A DNA stretch of 64,000 nt from Margaritifera margaritifera (lineage: Eukaryota > Mollusca > Bivalvia > Unionida > Margaritiferidae): positions 9,618,001 through 9,682,000 of the forward strand of contig JAQPZY010001688.1 of the NCBI GenBank assembly GCA_029931535.1, in the 5' to 3' direction. Positions 10,341-22,255 of the stretch are shown here, piece by piece (the stretch's first letter is position 1; each line of letters opens with the position of its first letter). Position numbers and translations under genes: made by a program. Below the pieces are notes generated by a model, which saw only the letters and a list, made by a program, of their open reading frames with translations, was not told the DNA's origin and did no database searches.

Positions 10341-11540
10341 TTACTTTCTTTCAACGGTATAAGGACCATAAAATTTAGACCGAAGAGGATTTTGATGTAT
10401 ATACAAAAGAGCCAGAACTTTCTCACCAGTCTTAAAACTCATTGCCTGTGTATTTCTCTCATATCTTAATTTCATTTTTGACTGAGAAGAGTGAAAATTA
10501 GTTTTTGCTACTTCACAAGCCTTTGACAACTTATATTTAAATCTAAGACATAGCCAAGAAGATTAATCTTTGAATCTTCATTTGAAAGAAGTTTCTCTGT
10601 CAATAATTTCAATAGTCCATGGACAGTATGTCCAAAAACCAACTCAAAAGGACTGAAATCCAATGACTCGTGAACTGATTTCCTAACAGCAAAAAACAAC
10701 GAATGAAGTTTGATGAAATCTTTACAAAGTCCCTTGACCTTCAGGGTGATAGGCAGAAGAATTAACGTGTTGGATGCCGAATAGATGCATAACTTGTTGG
10801 AAAATTCCAGACATAAAATTTGACCCTTGATCAGACTGGACAGATTTGGGAAGGCCAACAAGTGTAAAAAACTTCACCGAAGCTTTCACAATAGTTTTAG
10901 TTTTTATATTTCTCAGAGGAATTGCCTCTGGAAATCTTGTAGATGCACACATGATGGTCAACAAGTATTGGTTACCTGACTTTGTCTTAGGTAATGGACC
11001 GACAGAGTCTACCATTATTCTGCTCAATAGTTCCCCTAATGCAGGAATAGGTTGCAGATGAGCCTTATGTATCTTCTAATTGTGTTTTCCTACCATTTGA
11101 CAAGTGTGACAAGATCTGCAGTATTTAGAAACATCACTTTTAAGTTTCGGCCAATAAAAATGATTCAAGATCTTGCGATAAGTCTTATTAACTACTAAAT
11201 GACCAACCAAGGGAGTTTCATGGGCTAGACTAAGAATTTCCTGTTGAGATAACGTCGGGACGATAATTTGGCAGATCACTGACCTCTCGTCACCTGCGGG
11301 TACCTCAGGTGGTCTCCATTTTTTCATAAGGATCCCATTTTTCTCAAAGTAACACAATGGAACTAGTGTTGCTTCAGTTTCACTAATAGTCCTCTGAAAC
11401 AAACAGGAGATCTCAGGATCTTGCTCTTGTAAAACAACGAGTGACTGTCTTTAATCAAACTGATTAAAACAGAGAGAATGAGTTCTAAAATTAGGATCAC
11501 TGTGATCAATAACTTCTGATTGATCAATATCAGGTGAGAA
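10341..11540 (-). pseudogene. Integrase of the gypsy element (H2C2, DDE core, C-terminal domain)
   Basis: The H2C2 zinc-binding domain is visible as LAHETPLVGHL then YCRSCHTCQMVGK (about 11200-11085). The core has VDSVGPLP with the first Asp (about 11015), SVQSDQGSNFMSG with the second (about 10840) and AYHPEGQGTLERFHQ with the Glu (about 10735, across a frame break). SFELVFGHTVHGLLK-type and GEKVLALLYIHQNPLRSKF (about 10420) blocks form the C-terminal part. It runs directly into a linker leading to RT, which supports the integrase-before-RT order. Confidence 0.88.
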
Positions 11541-11572
11541 AGTGACATCATCAAAAGACTGACCACAAGTAG

Positions 11573-11965
11573 TTATTCTTTTTCCCTTGCAAATTCAATA
11601 TGCGTTTGCCCAGTTTCTTTTCTACAATTCCTAAACTTTTGTCGATATGCTTCAGGTACCAACTCATACCCCTTCAAGATGTACTCCTTAACCACATCAT
11701 AATCAGTGCTTTGTTGTACTGAGTGTGAAGTGTAGACTTCACAAGCTTTGCCAATAAGTACACTTTGTAATAACAAAGTCCAATGCTCTCTTAGACATTT
11801 AAAGTTTTCAGCAATTTTCGCAAAGTGAAAAAAATATTTATCTACTTCTTTTTCCTAAAAAGGGGGTACTAGCCTAATATATCTGGCAACATCAAAACCT
11901 GAACTTGCATCTGTCTCTCGTCTTTCTATCTCTCTCGCATCAGCTGCATTTCCATTTCCTCGTTC

Positions 11966-12054
<89 letters not shown>

Positions 12055-12435
12055 CATTTCCCTTTCCTCTTTCACTATCTCTCTGCATTTGCATTTCCCT
12101 TTCCTTTAGTTCCCTCTCCCGCTCTCTCTCCTTTTCCACTTTCTCAATTTGCAGTTCCATCATTTCTTTCTGAAACTGAAGCTTTCTTAATTCTAATTCC
12201 ATTTTTATTTTTTTTTAGCTACAGACTTATCAATTAAACACAAAGCACTATTATCCAAAACTTCCTTTTATACCAAATATGGAATTAAAATATTCTTTAT
12301 CTCTTGCTTTGTCAAAGACGCTTTCGCCTGAGAAAGATCATAATGTCTGGCAAGCTCAAGCAACTCGTATTATTTCATAGACTCTGACGCTACCTGGGTA
12401 GGACTTGAAACAAAGTTCACAACCTTAGATGACAT
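11573..12435 (-). pseudogene. Gag of the gypsy element: coiled coil plus SCAN-like segment
   Basis: An ATG at 12435 opens MSSKVVNFVSSPTQVASESM, then YELLELARHYDLSQAK. A highly charged helix follows (ELRKLQFQKEMMELQIEK, then Arg-Glu repeats) and a SCAN-like segment, HWTLLLQSVLIGKACEVY to YRQKFRNCRKETGQTHIEFA. In-frame stops interrupt it. The charged helix is partly encoded by a GA/CT dinucleotide tract (11969-12047), so the repeat has expanded inside coding sequence. Zinc knuckle and protease are absent. Confidence 0.82.
11969..12047. repeat. (TC)n microsatellite within gag coding sequence
   Basis: Perfect 79-bp tract read on the minus strand as Arg-Glu dipeptides, continuing the natural charge pattern of the gag helix. 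Confidence 0.95.
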
Positions 12436-12496
12436 TGTAAATGCTTGCTGGTTTCACTAAATATTTCTCAAATGGGTGAAATAAATGGAAGATTAA

Positions 12497-12531
12497 GGCG
12501 CGTAGCGGATTGTCTTCCGTGACTTGCGACG
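12497..12531 (+). repeat. Solitary inverted-repeat end (copy of 937-967)
   Basis: GCGTAGCGGATTGTCTTCCG followed by TGACTTGCGACGA matches the right end of the module at 613-967. It is followed by one minisatellite unit in reversed orientation (12536-12600) before the array turns to the forward orientation. Confidence 0.75.
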
Positions 12532-13165
12532 ACGTGCAGGAGTGACTGATAACAATGCATTCTCAGTAAACACTCATGTCATTGTATTACTGAGGGGGAC
12601 TGATGTGATAAAATGACACAAGTATATAATGAAAATGCATCCGTATCAGTCACTCAGTGATACAATGACACAAGTATATAATAAAAATGCATCCGTTTCA
12701 GTCACTCAGTGATAAAATGACACAGGTATATGATGAAAATGCATCCGTATCAGTCACTCTCAGTGATACAATGACACAAGTATATAATGAAATGCATCCG
12801 TATCAGTCACTCTCAGTGATACAATGACACAAGTATATAATGAAAATGCATCCGTTTCAGTCACTCAGTGATACAATGACACAAGTATATAATGCAAATG
12901 CAATGTATCGTCACTCTCAGTGATACAATGACACAAGTATATAATGAAAATGCATCCGTATCATTCACTCTCAGTGATACAATGACACAAGTATATAATG
13001 AAAATGCATCCGTATCAGTCACTCTCAGTGATACAATGACACAAGTATATACTGAAAATGCATCCGTATCAGTCACTCTCAGTGATACAATGACACATGT
13101 ATATAATGAAAATGCATCAGTATCAGTCACTCGCAGTGATACAGTAACACACATATATAGGTAGA
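12532..13165 (+). repeat. 54-bp minisatellite array, main block
   Basis: About eleven units of 50-54 bp (ATGCATCCGTATCAGTCACT, CTCAGTGATACAATGACACA, AGTATATAATGAA). The first unit is inverted relative to the others. Because 54 is a multiple of three, several frames stay open on both strands (140 codons minus, 90 plus); these are repeat artefacts. Each unit contains the small palindrome TCACTCTCAGTGA. Confidence 0.95.
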
Positions 13166-13560
13166 ACAATATGACATCAATAATAAGTGAAGCAGGATTC
13201 TTCAAAATTTGTGTCTGACAGTTCGAAATATTTTGTGTTGATAATGTTGACCGTAGTGTATTAAGAGTTAATACATACTTCAAAGGTTACATTAGTTAGC
13301 ATCTTTATTTAAATCTGAAATTTTGCCGACGAATAATGTTTGAGTAAATTTCCATCTCAGACAACCTAGATTTTTTTTTTATTGAACATGGCATATAAAT
13401 GCAATTATTTTGATTTCCCGTAAACTATCTGGCATATATTAATAAATGGTTTATTCAAACAAAAATACAAATTGTCCAAGTTCAACTTCAAAAGCAATCC
13501 AACCGTGTTTCACAAGAGTCATCGAATGGAAAATATAACACCTGAATGGCTTTGTATAGC
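13148..13560 (+). repeat. Dispersed repeat flank, copy 2 (pairs with 1050-1450)
   Basis: Begins with ATATATAGGTAGAACAATAT and stays collinear with copy 1 to the GAGTCATCGA-TGGAAAATAT block. It defines a constant right side for the minisatellite-bearing element. Confidence 0.85.
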
Positions 13561-14280
13561 GAATAAAAATATCTTGAAATCGCAATTAGGAAAAGTCTGA
13601 CCAACGGAGCCTCTGTCGGTCTAAACATTACCTGATCCATTTGGCTTTTGGTGAAATATAGCTTTGTGTGCTGTAAACCAAAACATTTGGATTTAAAGAC
13701 TGATTTTCTTTATGATAACTGGGACAGACACAACTAATGGTTCTCAATCGAAAGAAATAGACTGAATAACTCGGTAATAGTTTGATTTTAAATTTTAAGC
13801 AATGGGTTCTTTAACGCAATCTAAGAGCAAATGCAACAGAAAGAAATATATTGTCTCTATCATATGATATTTTGAATCAGGTCTCCATGTACACACAAAA
13901 AAAAAAAAAAGATTGGCTGCCTTCTCCCATATTGTGCCTTAAGTCAAAATATAGATGCAACAGAGAGAAATTAACTTCGTTACCTTGATATATTAGATGT
14001 AAGTAACCAGAGAACTTTTATGTGCCGGGAAGATGAAAAAGATAGTCACTTTCAGTTATTTTCTTGCATAGTGTTAAAGAAATATAATTCTAATGGCGGT
14101 AATGCGGAGATTTTAGGACTCCTCGTCACAAATGTGGTGTGATTCACACAGTCCTTTCTTTGACCTAGATACTCATATGGTTTATGAACGATAATAACTG
14201 TCCAGTCATTATTTACTTCTACGCGTCGAAATTTGTGTTCGGTGTTTTTCACGCTGAGTAAGGATTCTCTGGGCTACTCA
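13561..14280. other. Non-coding, nothing recognised
   Basis: AT-rich sequence with a short poly-A (about 13897). A 66-codon open frame on the minus strand (14052-14252) resembles no family known to me. Confidence 0.5.
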
Positions 14281-14875
14281 AACACGTAATGGACTATATT
14301 TAAGATATCAAGATTTTCACATGCATAGGAACACGTAATAGACCATGTCTAAGATAGCAAGATTTTCACATGCATGGGAACACATAATAGACTATATTTA
14401 AGATAGCAAGATTTTCACATGCATGGGAACACGTAATAGACCATATCTAAGATAGCAAGATTTTCACATGCATGGGAACACGTAATAGACTATATTTAAG
14501 ATATCAAGATTTTCACATGCATGGGAACACATAATAGACTATATTTAAGATAGCAAGATTTTCACATGCATGGGAACACGTAATAGACTATATTTAAGAT
14601 ATCAAAATTTTCACATGCATGGGAACACGTAATAGACCATATCTAAGATAGCAAGATTTTCACATGCATGGGAACACGTAATAGATCATATTTAAGACAG
14701 CGAGATTTTCACATGCATGGGAACACATAATAGATCATATTTAAGAAAGCAAGATTTTCACATCCATGGGAACACGTAATAGACCATATTTAAGATAGTA
14801 AGATTTTCACATGCATGGAAACGCATAATAGACTATATCTAAGACAGTAAGATTTCACATGCATCGAAACACATC
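14281..14875 (+). repeat. 49-bp tandem array
   Basis: Twelve units of 49 bp built on AACACGTAATAGACCATATC, TAAGATAGCAAGATTTTCAC and ATGCATGGG. Unit variants alternate ACTATATTTAAGATATCA and CCATATCTAAGATAGCA. Confidence 0.96.
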
Positions 14876-16215
<1,340 letters not shown>

Positions 16216-16315
16216 GTCGTACTTGGCTAAAATTTTGATATTGATGGAAAATATCCGTACAAAAGTTTGTAAAATTCCTCCATTTTTAATAAAAGGAAGT
16301 AAAATACCTACATTT

Positions 16316-16544
16316 TATGCTGAAAGGCTATACGAATCAATATTTTCTGTATAAATGGCTTGTAAATGGAACAAATAAGGAAAAATAAAAATAAGAAATC
16401 TTAACAGAAACATTAATCGTCAGTCATATTTATTTAAATTAGAAGTAAACAGTATGGTAGCTAGATGGCTCGTTTTCCTTATCATATGGAGTGATGGCTG
16501 GTAAATGGTCAGAAATAAATGCGAAATGCCAAGACTCAAAGTTC

Positions 16545-16598
<54 letters not shown>

Positions 16599-17500
16599 AT
16601 ATGCATTGTTTAGCGTCCGATCACTCCTTAAATATATTACCATTTGAAAATCAGAACATCTCTACTTAAACCGTAATAAATAAGTCAAATCTGATGGAAA
16701 AAAGATTTATTACAAATACTAAAAATATTATAGAAGCATTTCTTTGTTACTGTATATGTTTATACTGTCCTGATAATAAAATAATTCATTCGATAAAAGT
16801 AGTATCAACCGTGAGGTTACAAAGCAAACAGGTATAAACAAGAGTTTCCGAAACTCAACTGTCCTCGATTTTTGGACTGTAAAGATTAAAAATTATATCA
16901 AAGAAAGAGTAGAAACAAAATTTAATATTTGAGTAGCTTGTGTAATATTTACTGATTATTTATTGAGAGTCAATATGAAATGTTAATTATTCCTCAAATA
17001 GTCGATCATGCTACGTCTTTTCTTCACATTTGATATAATACGTGTCACAATTTATTTCGTAGGGTGGAAACTAAAATAATTAAAGATTCCGAGTTTAAAT
17101 ATACACATATATCAATAGTTTACAATCATGAACCTGGCCTGAAACTCTAGTACGCCTTTAGCTTTATTACACATTACGTTTTCAGTTTATACATTATAAG
17201 CCCTCATTTCATTCTTATATGTAATATCCTGGATTGATAGAATCTGTTATATCAGTAACAAAGTCTTTTGACCTATATTATAGCACACAAGATACAAGGC
17301 TCAAACTACAGCAAAGAATATTTACAATGATAATTGATTATCTCTTCATATTTTAGTGGAACATACAATAGGTACAAAAAGCCTGTTCACGCTTTAGGAA
17401 TCTATCAGATGAATAGATTGCCGTGATTACCTTACTAAAAAGAAAAATGACTTAATTCGTTTCTGATATTTTATATTGCTGACAAACGCAGAGAGACACA
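16316..17500 (+). repeat. Dispersed segment, copy B (pairs with 1700-1947 plus 3214-4092)
   Basis: This copy is continuous apart from a GA tract at 16547-16597, so it shows the uninterrupted form of the segment that is split in copy A. No coding capacity is evident. Confidence 0.92.
16547..16597. repeat. (GA)n microsatellite
   Basis: Perfect GA tract at the same position as 1948-2016 and 3147-3213 in the other copy. Confidence 0.96.
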
Positions 17501-17506
17501 GAGAGA

Positions 17507-17508
<2 letters not shown>

Positions 17509-17574
<66 letters not shown>

Positions 17575-17580
17575 ATATAT
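17509..17580. repeat. (AT)n microsatellite
   Basis: AT tract of about 60 bp with a terminal ACATGT variation. Confidence 0.97.
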
Positions 17581-17710
17581 GCCACATGTATTCATTATAT
17601 TTTTCATATAAGATTATAAGATTACCCCCAAGATCAATTAGCATGACAAAATTTATATATATTGATGACTTCAAATAATTAACATAATGCATGAAATTCT
17701 ATTCCAGAAA
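17580..17710 (+). repeat. Dispersed segment continuation (pairs with 8211-8350)
   Basis: Collinear with 8211-8350. Together with 16316-17500 it reconstructs the order of the ancestral repeat. Confidence 0.8.
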
Positions 17711-17714
17711 CAAA

Positions 17715-17960
17715 TGATGATTGCACTATGATTATCCCTTCTCTAGGTAATACATCAATTGTTAATTGCTAATTCATACAGCAAGGTGGCAGCCTGGTGG
17801 TTCCATACTTTTACATACATTTAGTGCATACATAATCTCATGTATGAAGATTTCTTTTTTGATAGTTCGGGTGTGATTCAATTTACACTATCAACCTATT
17901 CCAGAAAATATGAGAGCATCATATCATAAATGGTATCGCAAGCTGATTCCTTTTTGTCAA
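17715..17960 (+). repeat. Diverged repeat pair with 18850-19070
   Basis: ATTATGATTATCC and GACAGCCTCGTGGTTCCATAC at 18855-18935 correspond to CTATGATTATCCC and GGCAGCCTGGTGGTTCCATAC at 17727-17810. Further weak similarity continues about 120 bp. No product recognised. Confidence 0.55.
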
Positions 17961-18341
17961 TTATTATTGCATTTATTCTATTTGGATTATGTTAATTTTA
18001 TATAATATTCATTAAAAAAGAAGTGTGTTTGCTAAATTCTACAGGATTATTGAATGCACATGTTTACACTGATGGTCCACAGTACCATGTAAAACGAAAG
18101 ACGCACATAATAATTTACAGAAACATAGAGACTGTAAGCAATGGTTTATTGCGGGCAATCAGGTCATATTTACGCAAATAGTCTAAGCAATGCATTAAAA
18201 CTGATGACGCGCCGTTTGACCAAAACATTTATTTGCACAAATAGTCTGAAATATAAATTAAAAGGACGAACATAATTATTACACAAAACATGTAGATGGG
18301 GGTAAATGGGACATAACGGACGATCGGGGCATACTTAGACA

Positions 18342-18587
18342 CAGGCACACCAACCGAAATTCCCGACCTCTGGGCAGAGCAGTCATGGGCCCCCAAACTA
18401 GTTTCATTTTTTGTATATAAAACATGTAGTAATCTACCATAACTTAGACTCTTGCAAGGAACAAATTGTAATATTTATTGCAAAGATTAATTGATTCATT
18501 TTATAACTGATTTTTCGGCGGGCCCTAGAAATCGCCGGGCTCCTGGGCAATTGCCTCCCCACCCCCTTCTCTTTTACGGCGGGCCTG
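18342..18587. mobile_element. hAT-like MITE with 8-bp target duplication
   Basis: The 246-bp element starts CAGGCACACC and ends as the inverse of CAGGCCCGCC (8 of 10 terminal bases match). It is flanked by CTTAGACA (18334-18341) and CTTACACA (18588-18595), an 8-bp direct repeat with one mismatch. GC-rich ends around an AT-rich centre are typical of non-autonomous hAT elements. No transposase is encoded. Confidence 0.7.
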
Positions 18588-18595
18588 CTTACACA

Positions 18596-19586
18596 GCCTA
18601 AAGTATCAATAAAAACATAACATAATATTTATAAAAAAAGAACAAACATTTTTGACACTGTAGACAGTGTGACATCACAGACAACGAGGATTCATGTTAT
18701 TCTGCAAAATGAAAATGAAAATAAACAGTATTATGCCTTGCATGAACGGTTCAGATTTAGGAAGTTAGTGCACTCGGCGTATTTTGGAACATTTTTTAAT
18801 CTCGAACAGGTCATGAATCCTTCAAAGCATTAAAGAATGAAAGGACGAACTCATTATGATTATCCATAGTCGATGTAATATATTTATTGTCAATTGATAC
18901 TTCAGACATCGAGGTGACAGCCTCGTGGTTCCATACATGTACTCAGAAGTACATGATAGCGTGCATCAATCAGCTCGTATATCAAAACATCTGTTTGATA
19001 TTTCAGATGTAATTTTCATGAACAGCAAATTTTCTACATGATAACAATCTGTTCCTCATAATCTACAGATATTATATAATTCATAAACTCACTAGCTGAT
19101 CTTTCTCTATTGTTATTCCCTTTGTTCTAGTAGTAGCAAATTTAGTATTTTAGATTCAATATCGAGAACGATTAAAACCTTCTATACGCCATGACTTTTT
19201 CATAAAACAAAATAAGTGTTCACTATTTAGGAGAGCTATTAGTAAATTTAAAAAAGGCATCCAAATAATATTTTTCTCCCGTTTTGTTTTTGTAGAGGAG
19301 ACACAATACAGACAGAATACATTGAGAAAATCTCAAGTATTCAATAGAGATTAGGTTTGTATACATGGACAAGCACGTCTGATGCGTGTAATGATCATAA
19401 TCAAATTTCCTCCTTGCTATAGATTGATCTTTCTTTATATCTTCCAAGACTTTATGAACTTTGCATAGTAACTCTGTCCATTTTTCTTCATAAAAGAGTT
19501 TGGAATGGGGTGTTTTAGATTTATTTAGGGTGCAACGCAACAGAAAGGTACATTGCCTTTAAAAAAAAAAAAAAGATTTAAAAATG

Positions 19587-19587
<1 letters not shown>
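18596..19587. other. Non-coding; weak integrase-like remnant possible on minus strand
   Basis: Contains the diverged repeat at 18850-19070. The minus frame 19540-19223 contains VHKVLEDIKKDQSIARRKFD followed by YDHYTH, which vaguely recalls the region after the integrase core of gypsy elements. There is too little to assign it. Confidence 0.3.

Positions 19588-19669
<82 letters not shown>
19588..19669. repeat. (AT)n microsatellite
   Basis: About 82 bp with one CA interruption (about 19627). Confidence 0.97.
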
Positions 19670-19673
<4 letters not shown>

Positions 19674-20943
19674 AATTCTTTACCAGTATTTTTCAAGACT
19701 CGAGTTTTACTTTATTATTATTAAATCAAAACCCCTCTATTTGGAAACCTAAATAAATTTCGATCCTAAATTTCAATTTTACACAAAATAAAACCCCATA
19801 AAACCGAAACACACTTCAAACCTGGAAACGTATTTTAGCTGCTAAATTCCTGACGCGCGCTGGACCAGATTACTGACGGTTAGCAATTACTGTAATAGCC
19901 CTATTGGTGAGAAAATGTGCCAAAGACACGCGTGGTTAAAACAACACTTGACACGTGAGCCGACACAGATTAGGCCGACTATGATCTAACGTAAAGTCCT
20001 TGCACCATCAAAACTAGCCAGCTTTTAAGGTGAATTATTAATAACTAAACGCTTGTAGAGAAGTCATTTAAAACAGAGTATGTTTATCTGCTTATTATAT
20101 AATTGTGATTGATGCTTTTAGTTTGTATAAAAGATCCATATAAAGAGTTTTGTTTGTTTGTTTGTTTTAAAATTAAATTAAGATAACTGGTTAATAAAGC
20201 ACGGGTATTAATAAAAAAAAACATGAATCAAATTTGGAACTTTTATGACAATAATAAGTATATACGTTCGTACATTTTCACAATTAGCATTTTCATATAA
20301 TTTTAACAGTTTCGTCAGCTAGAAAAACGGACCGAGGATAAATTTAGGCGTTATATAAACAGTTGGCAATGGCTCATTCATTAATTTGTGCTCTATTTAA
20401 GCTAAACTTGATTTGTCATTCCATATCATCTGACAACAAAACTTCATCTCCATACATGAATAACAAGTGTTCCAATCCAAATATGCTGGCACACATACCT
20501 CTCGACGGAAGATCAGCTACTTACAGCTGGAATTGTGTAATTCTCTTATTAGCGATTCCAAAGCAATATGGATAAGTGCATAAAAGAAAATAAAAGAAAG
20601 AAAACATACCATAGAGACATGATTATTCTAAATATAGTAAGCACGTTGTTGTAACAAACAAAGCATTAACTATAAAAAAAAATGTTATTTTATAAAAAAA
20701 TAAAATATAACCCATTATTAATCTGTTTAAGGGTTTACTTGTCGATACAACTAAAAATAATGTAATTTATTTTTACAATAGACATTTTAATTCCCAAACC
20801 AAATATAGAGATCATGATTTTACATTGGGCGTCCTATGGGATCATCATAAATGTATGGAGGAAAAGTAAGAAGTGTCAACTATGTTGATCTCAAAATATT
20901 TGCACGCATTTCCACGGACTCCTCCTGCCTAACCATAACACAA

Positions 20944-20950
<7 letters not shown>
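19670..20950. other. Non-coding, nothing recognised
   Basis: AT-rich sequence. 19850-20010 is less AT-rich but has no open frame of note. Confidence 0.5.

Positions 20951-21030
<80 letters not shown>
20951..21030. repeat. (CT)n microsatellite
   Basis: Perfect 80-bp tract. Confidence 0.97.
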
Positions 21031-21034
<4 letters not shown>

Positions 21035-21179
21035 ATCCATGAGCAACGGGGCTATAAGTATTGTGTTGTGTAACAACAAAGCCTTCAACAAGTGCTAAGA
21101 GTTTTCCCATAAAACCTGACGGGACAACTTGTACTGAATTGACTAGTATTCGTTTGGTACCAGTTTCCGTGGATTCCGT

Positions 21180-21390
21180 AGTTGTCACAAACTTCAATTA
21201 TAGAGATCCAGCGAAAAATTATACATCTATGAAGACAACAGCACCCCATAACAATCAAAGGCAGATTGACGAATTCATAAACTGATGAAAAAGTCATCTT
21301 TTTGCAAAACACTCAATAACGTAACGAATGACGGCATGACGATATATAACGTGAAGGTGTAATGACCAAGACATCCGAAAGTAATTTAAA

Positions 21391-21391
<1 letters not shown>
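21180..21391 (+). repeat. Repeat, contiguous copy (pairs with 22118-22255 and 24478-24562)
   Basis: The left part (CGAAAAATTATACATCTATG, AAGACAACAGCACCCCAT, GAATTCATAAACTGATGAAA) matches 22118-22255. The right part (TAACGAATGACGGCATG, AAGGTGTAATGACCAAGACA) matches 24478-24562. The other copy is therefore split by about 2.2 kb. Confidence 0.85.
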
Positions 21392-21489
<98 letters not shown>

Positions 21490-21490
21490 G
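21392..21490. repeat. (AT)n microsatellite with short (AC)n
   Basis: AT tract 21392-21479 then ACACACACAC. Confidence 0.97.
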
Positions 21491-21624
21491 AAGTAACTTT
21501 TGACCATGCTGTTGAAAGTAGGAATAAATATGTTTATTCAGTGGTAAAATTTCAATATTTATGACTAGACACCAGTACTGTTATAGGTTACTCTCAGTGA
21601 CATGTGAATGTGTAGGCATTAAAA

Positions 21625-21740
21625 CAGGTATGTGCAACCTACGGTCTGCGACCTGGTTTTATCCCCTTAGTTACATCATAGGGTGTGGCTTTATAAATCG
21701 ATTATCCGGTCCGCGCCCTTGAGAAAGTTGGACATGGCTG
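21625..21740. mobile_element. Short hAT-like MITE relic
   Basis: The left end CAGGTATGTGCAACCTACGG and right end GAGAAAGTTGGACATGGCTG form an imperfect inverted pair around ATGTGCAAC/GTTGGACAT. The GGTCTGCG and GGTCCGCG subterminal blocks recall the chicken-repeat/Charlie style of hAT MITE ends. No clear 8-bp target duplication is visible. Confidence 0.45.
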
Positions 21741-22117
21741 TTGTAGAAGAATGGACTGCATGCATTGCAGCTGCAATAGCTTCTAGGGTCGACAATACAA
21801 ATAGTTTCCGAAGCTGTTTTTTTTTATTAGGAATGATTTGAAGAAGGAAAAAAATAAAACCTCCCTTTGGTTTAGATCAACTAATTATTGGTCCTCAGCT
21901 TTGATATCACAGAAAGGAATCTTCTTTCTTGTTTTATGTATTTTATGCCCTGTCGAAAGGGCCAACATTTTGTAGGTCACGATCACTTTGGCAGGAACTG
22001 ATTTTCTGCATGGCCGCTGGAGACTTCGAAAAGCTTTGTAGAGGCGAGATATGTAATCGGTAATTACGTTCTGGCTGTCAAAGAGTTCTGATAGATCAAT
22101 AAATAAAAACATAAACT
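21741..22117. other. Non-coding, nothing recognised
   Basis: No motif in the 80-codon minus-strand frame. Confidence 0.5.
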
Positions 22118-22255
22118 TAGTTGCCACAAACTTCGAATATACAGACCCAACGAAAAATTAACCATCTATGAAGACAACAGCACCCCATCACAATCAAAGG
22201 CATATGCACGAATTCATAAACTGATGAAAAAGTCTTTTTTTTTTTCATTTTGCAA
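22118..22255 (+). repeat. Repeat, left half of split copy
   Basis: Matches 21180-21300; interrupted after TGATGAAAAAGTC by a T-run. Confidence 0.82.

Larger units (their letters stand above)
8700..12435 (-). mobile_element. Degenerate Ty3/gypsy retrotransposon, Gmr1-like domain order
   Basis: On the minus strand the order is gag (12435-11573), integrase (11540-10341), reverse transcriptase (10020-9455), RNase H (9306-8718). Ordinary Ty3/gypsy elements have integrase last. Integrase before RT with gypsy-type sequences is the arrangement described for the Gmr1 group. The protease and the end of gag are missing: reading jumps from a SCAN-like gag segment to the integrase N-terminus at about 11573. 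Multiple frameshifts and stops make it inactive. I found no pair of long terminal repeats. The 5' end abuts, at about 12490, the inverted-repeat/minisatellite unit. Confidence 0.88.

Noticed and set aside
12861..13283. 140-codon minus-strand frame with 18-residue repeats
   Set aside because: Direct translation of the 54-bp minisatellite; listed only as a low-interest observation.
14281..14875. 49-bp periodic array considered as a CRISPR
   Set aside because: Units are contiguous and similar over their whole length, with no unique spacers, and the genome is eukaryotic.
19223..19540. Integrase-like fragment on the minus strand
   Set aside because: Similarity is limited to a loosely matching charged helix; no catalytic or zinc motif is present.
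21061..21285. 74-codon plus frame
   Set aside because: It overlaps a dispersed repeat whose other copies do not preserve the frame.
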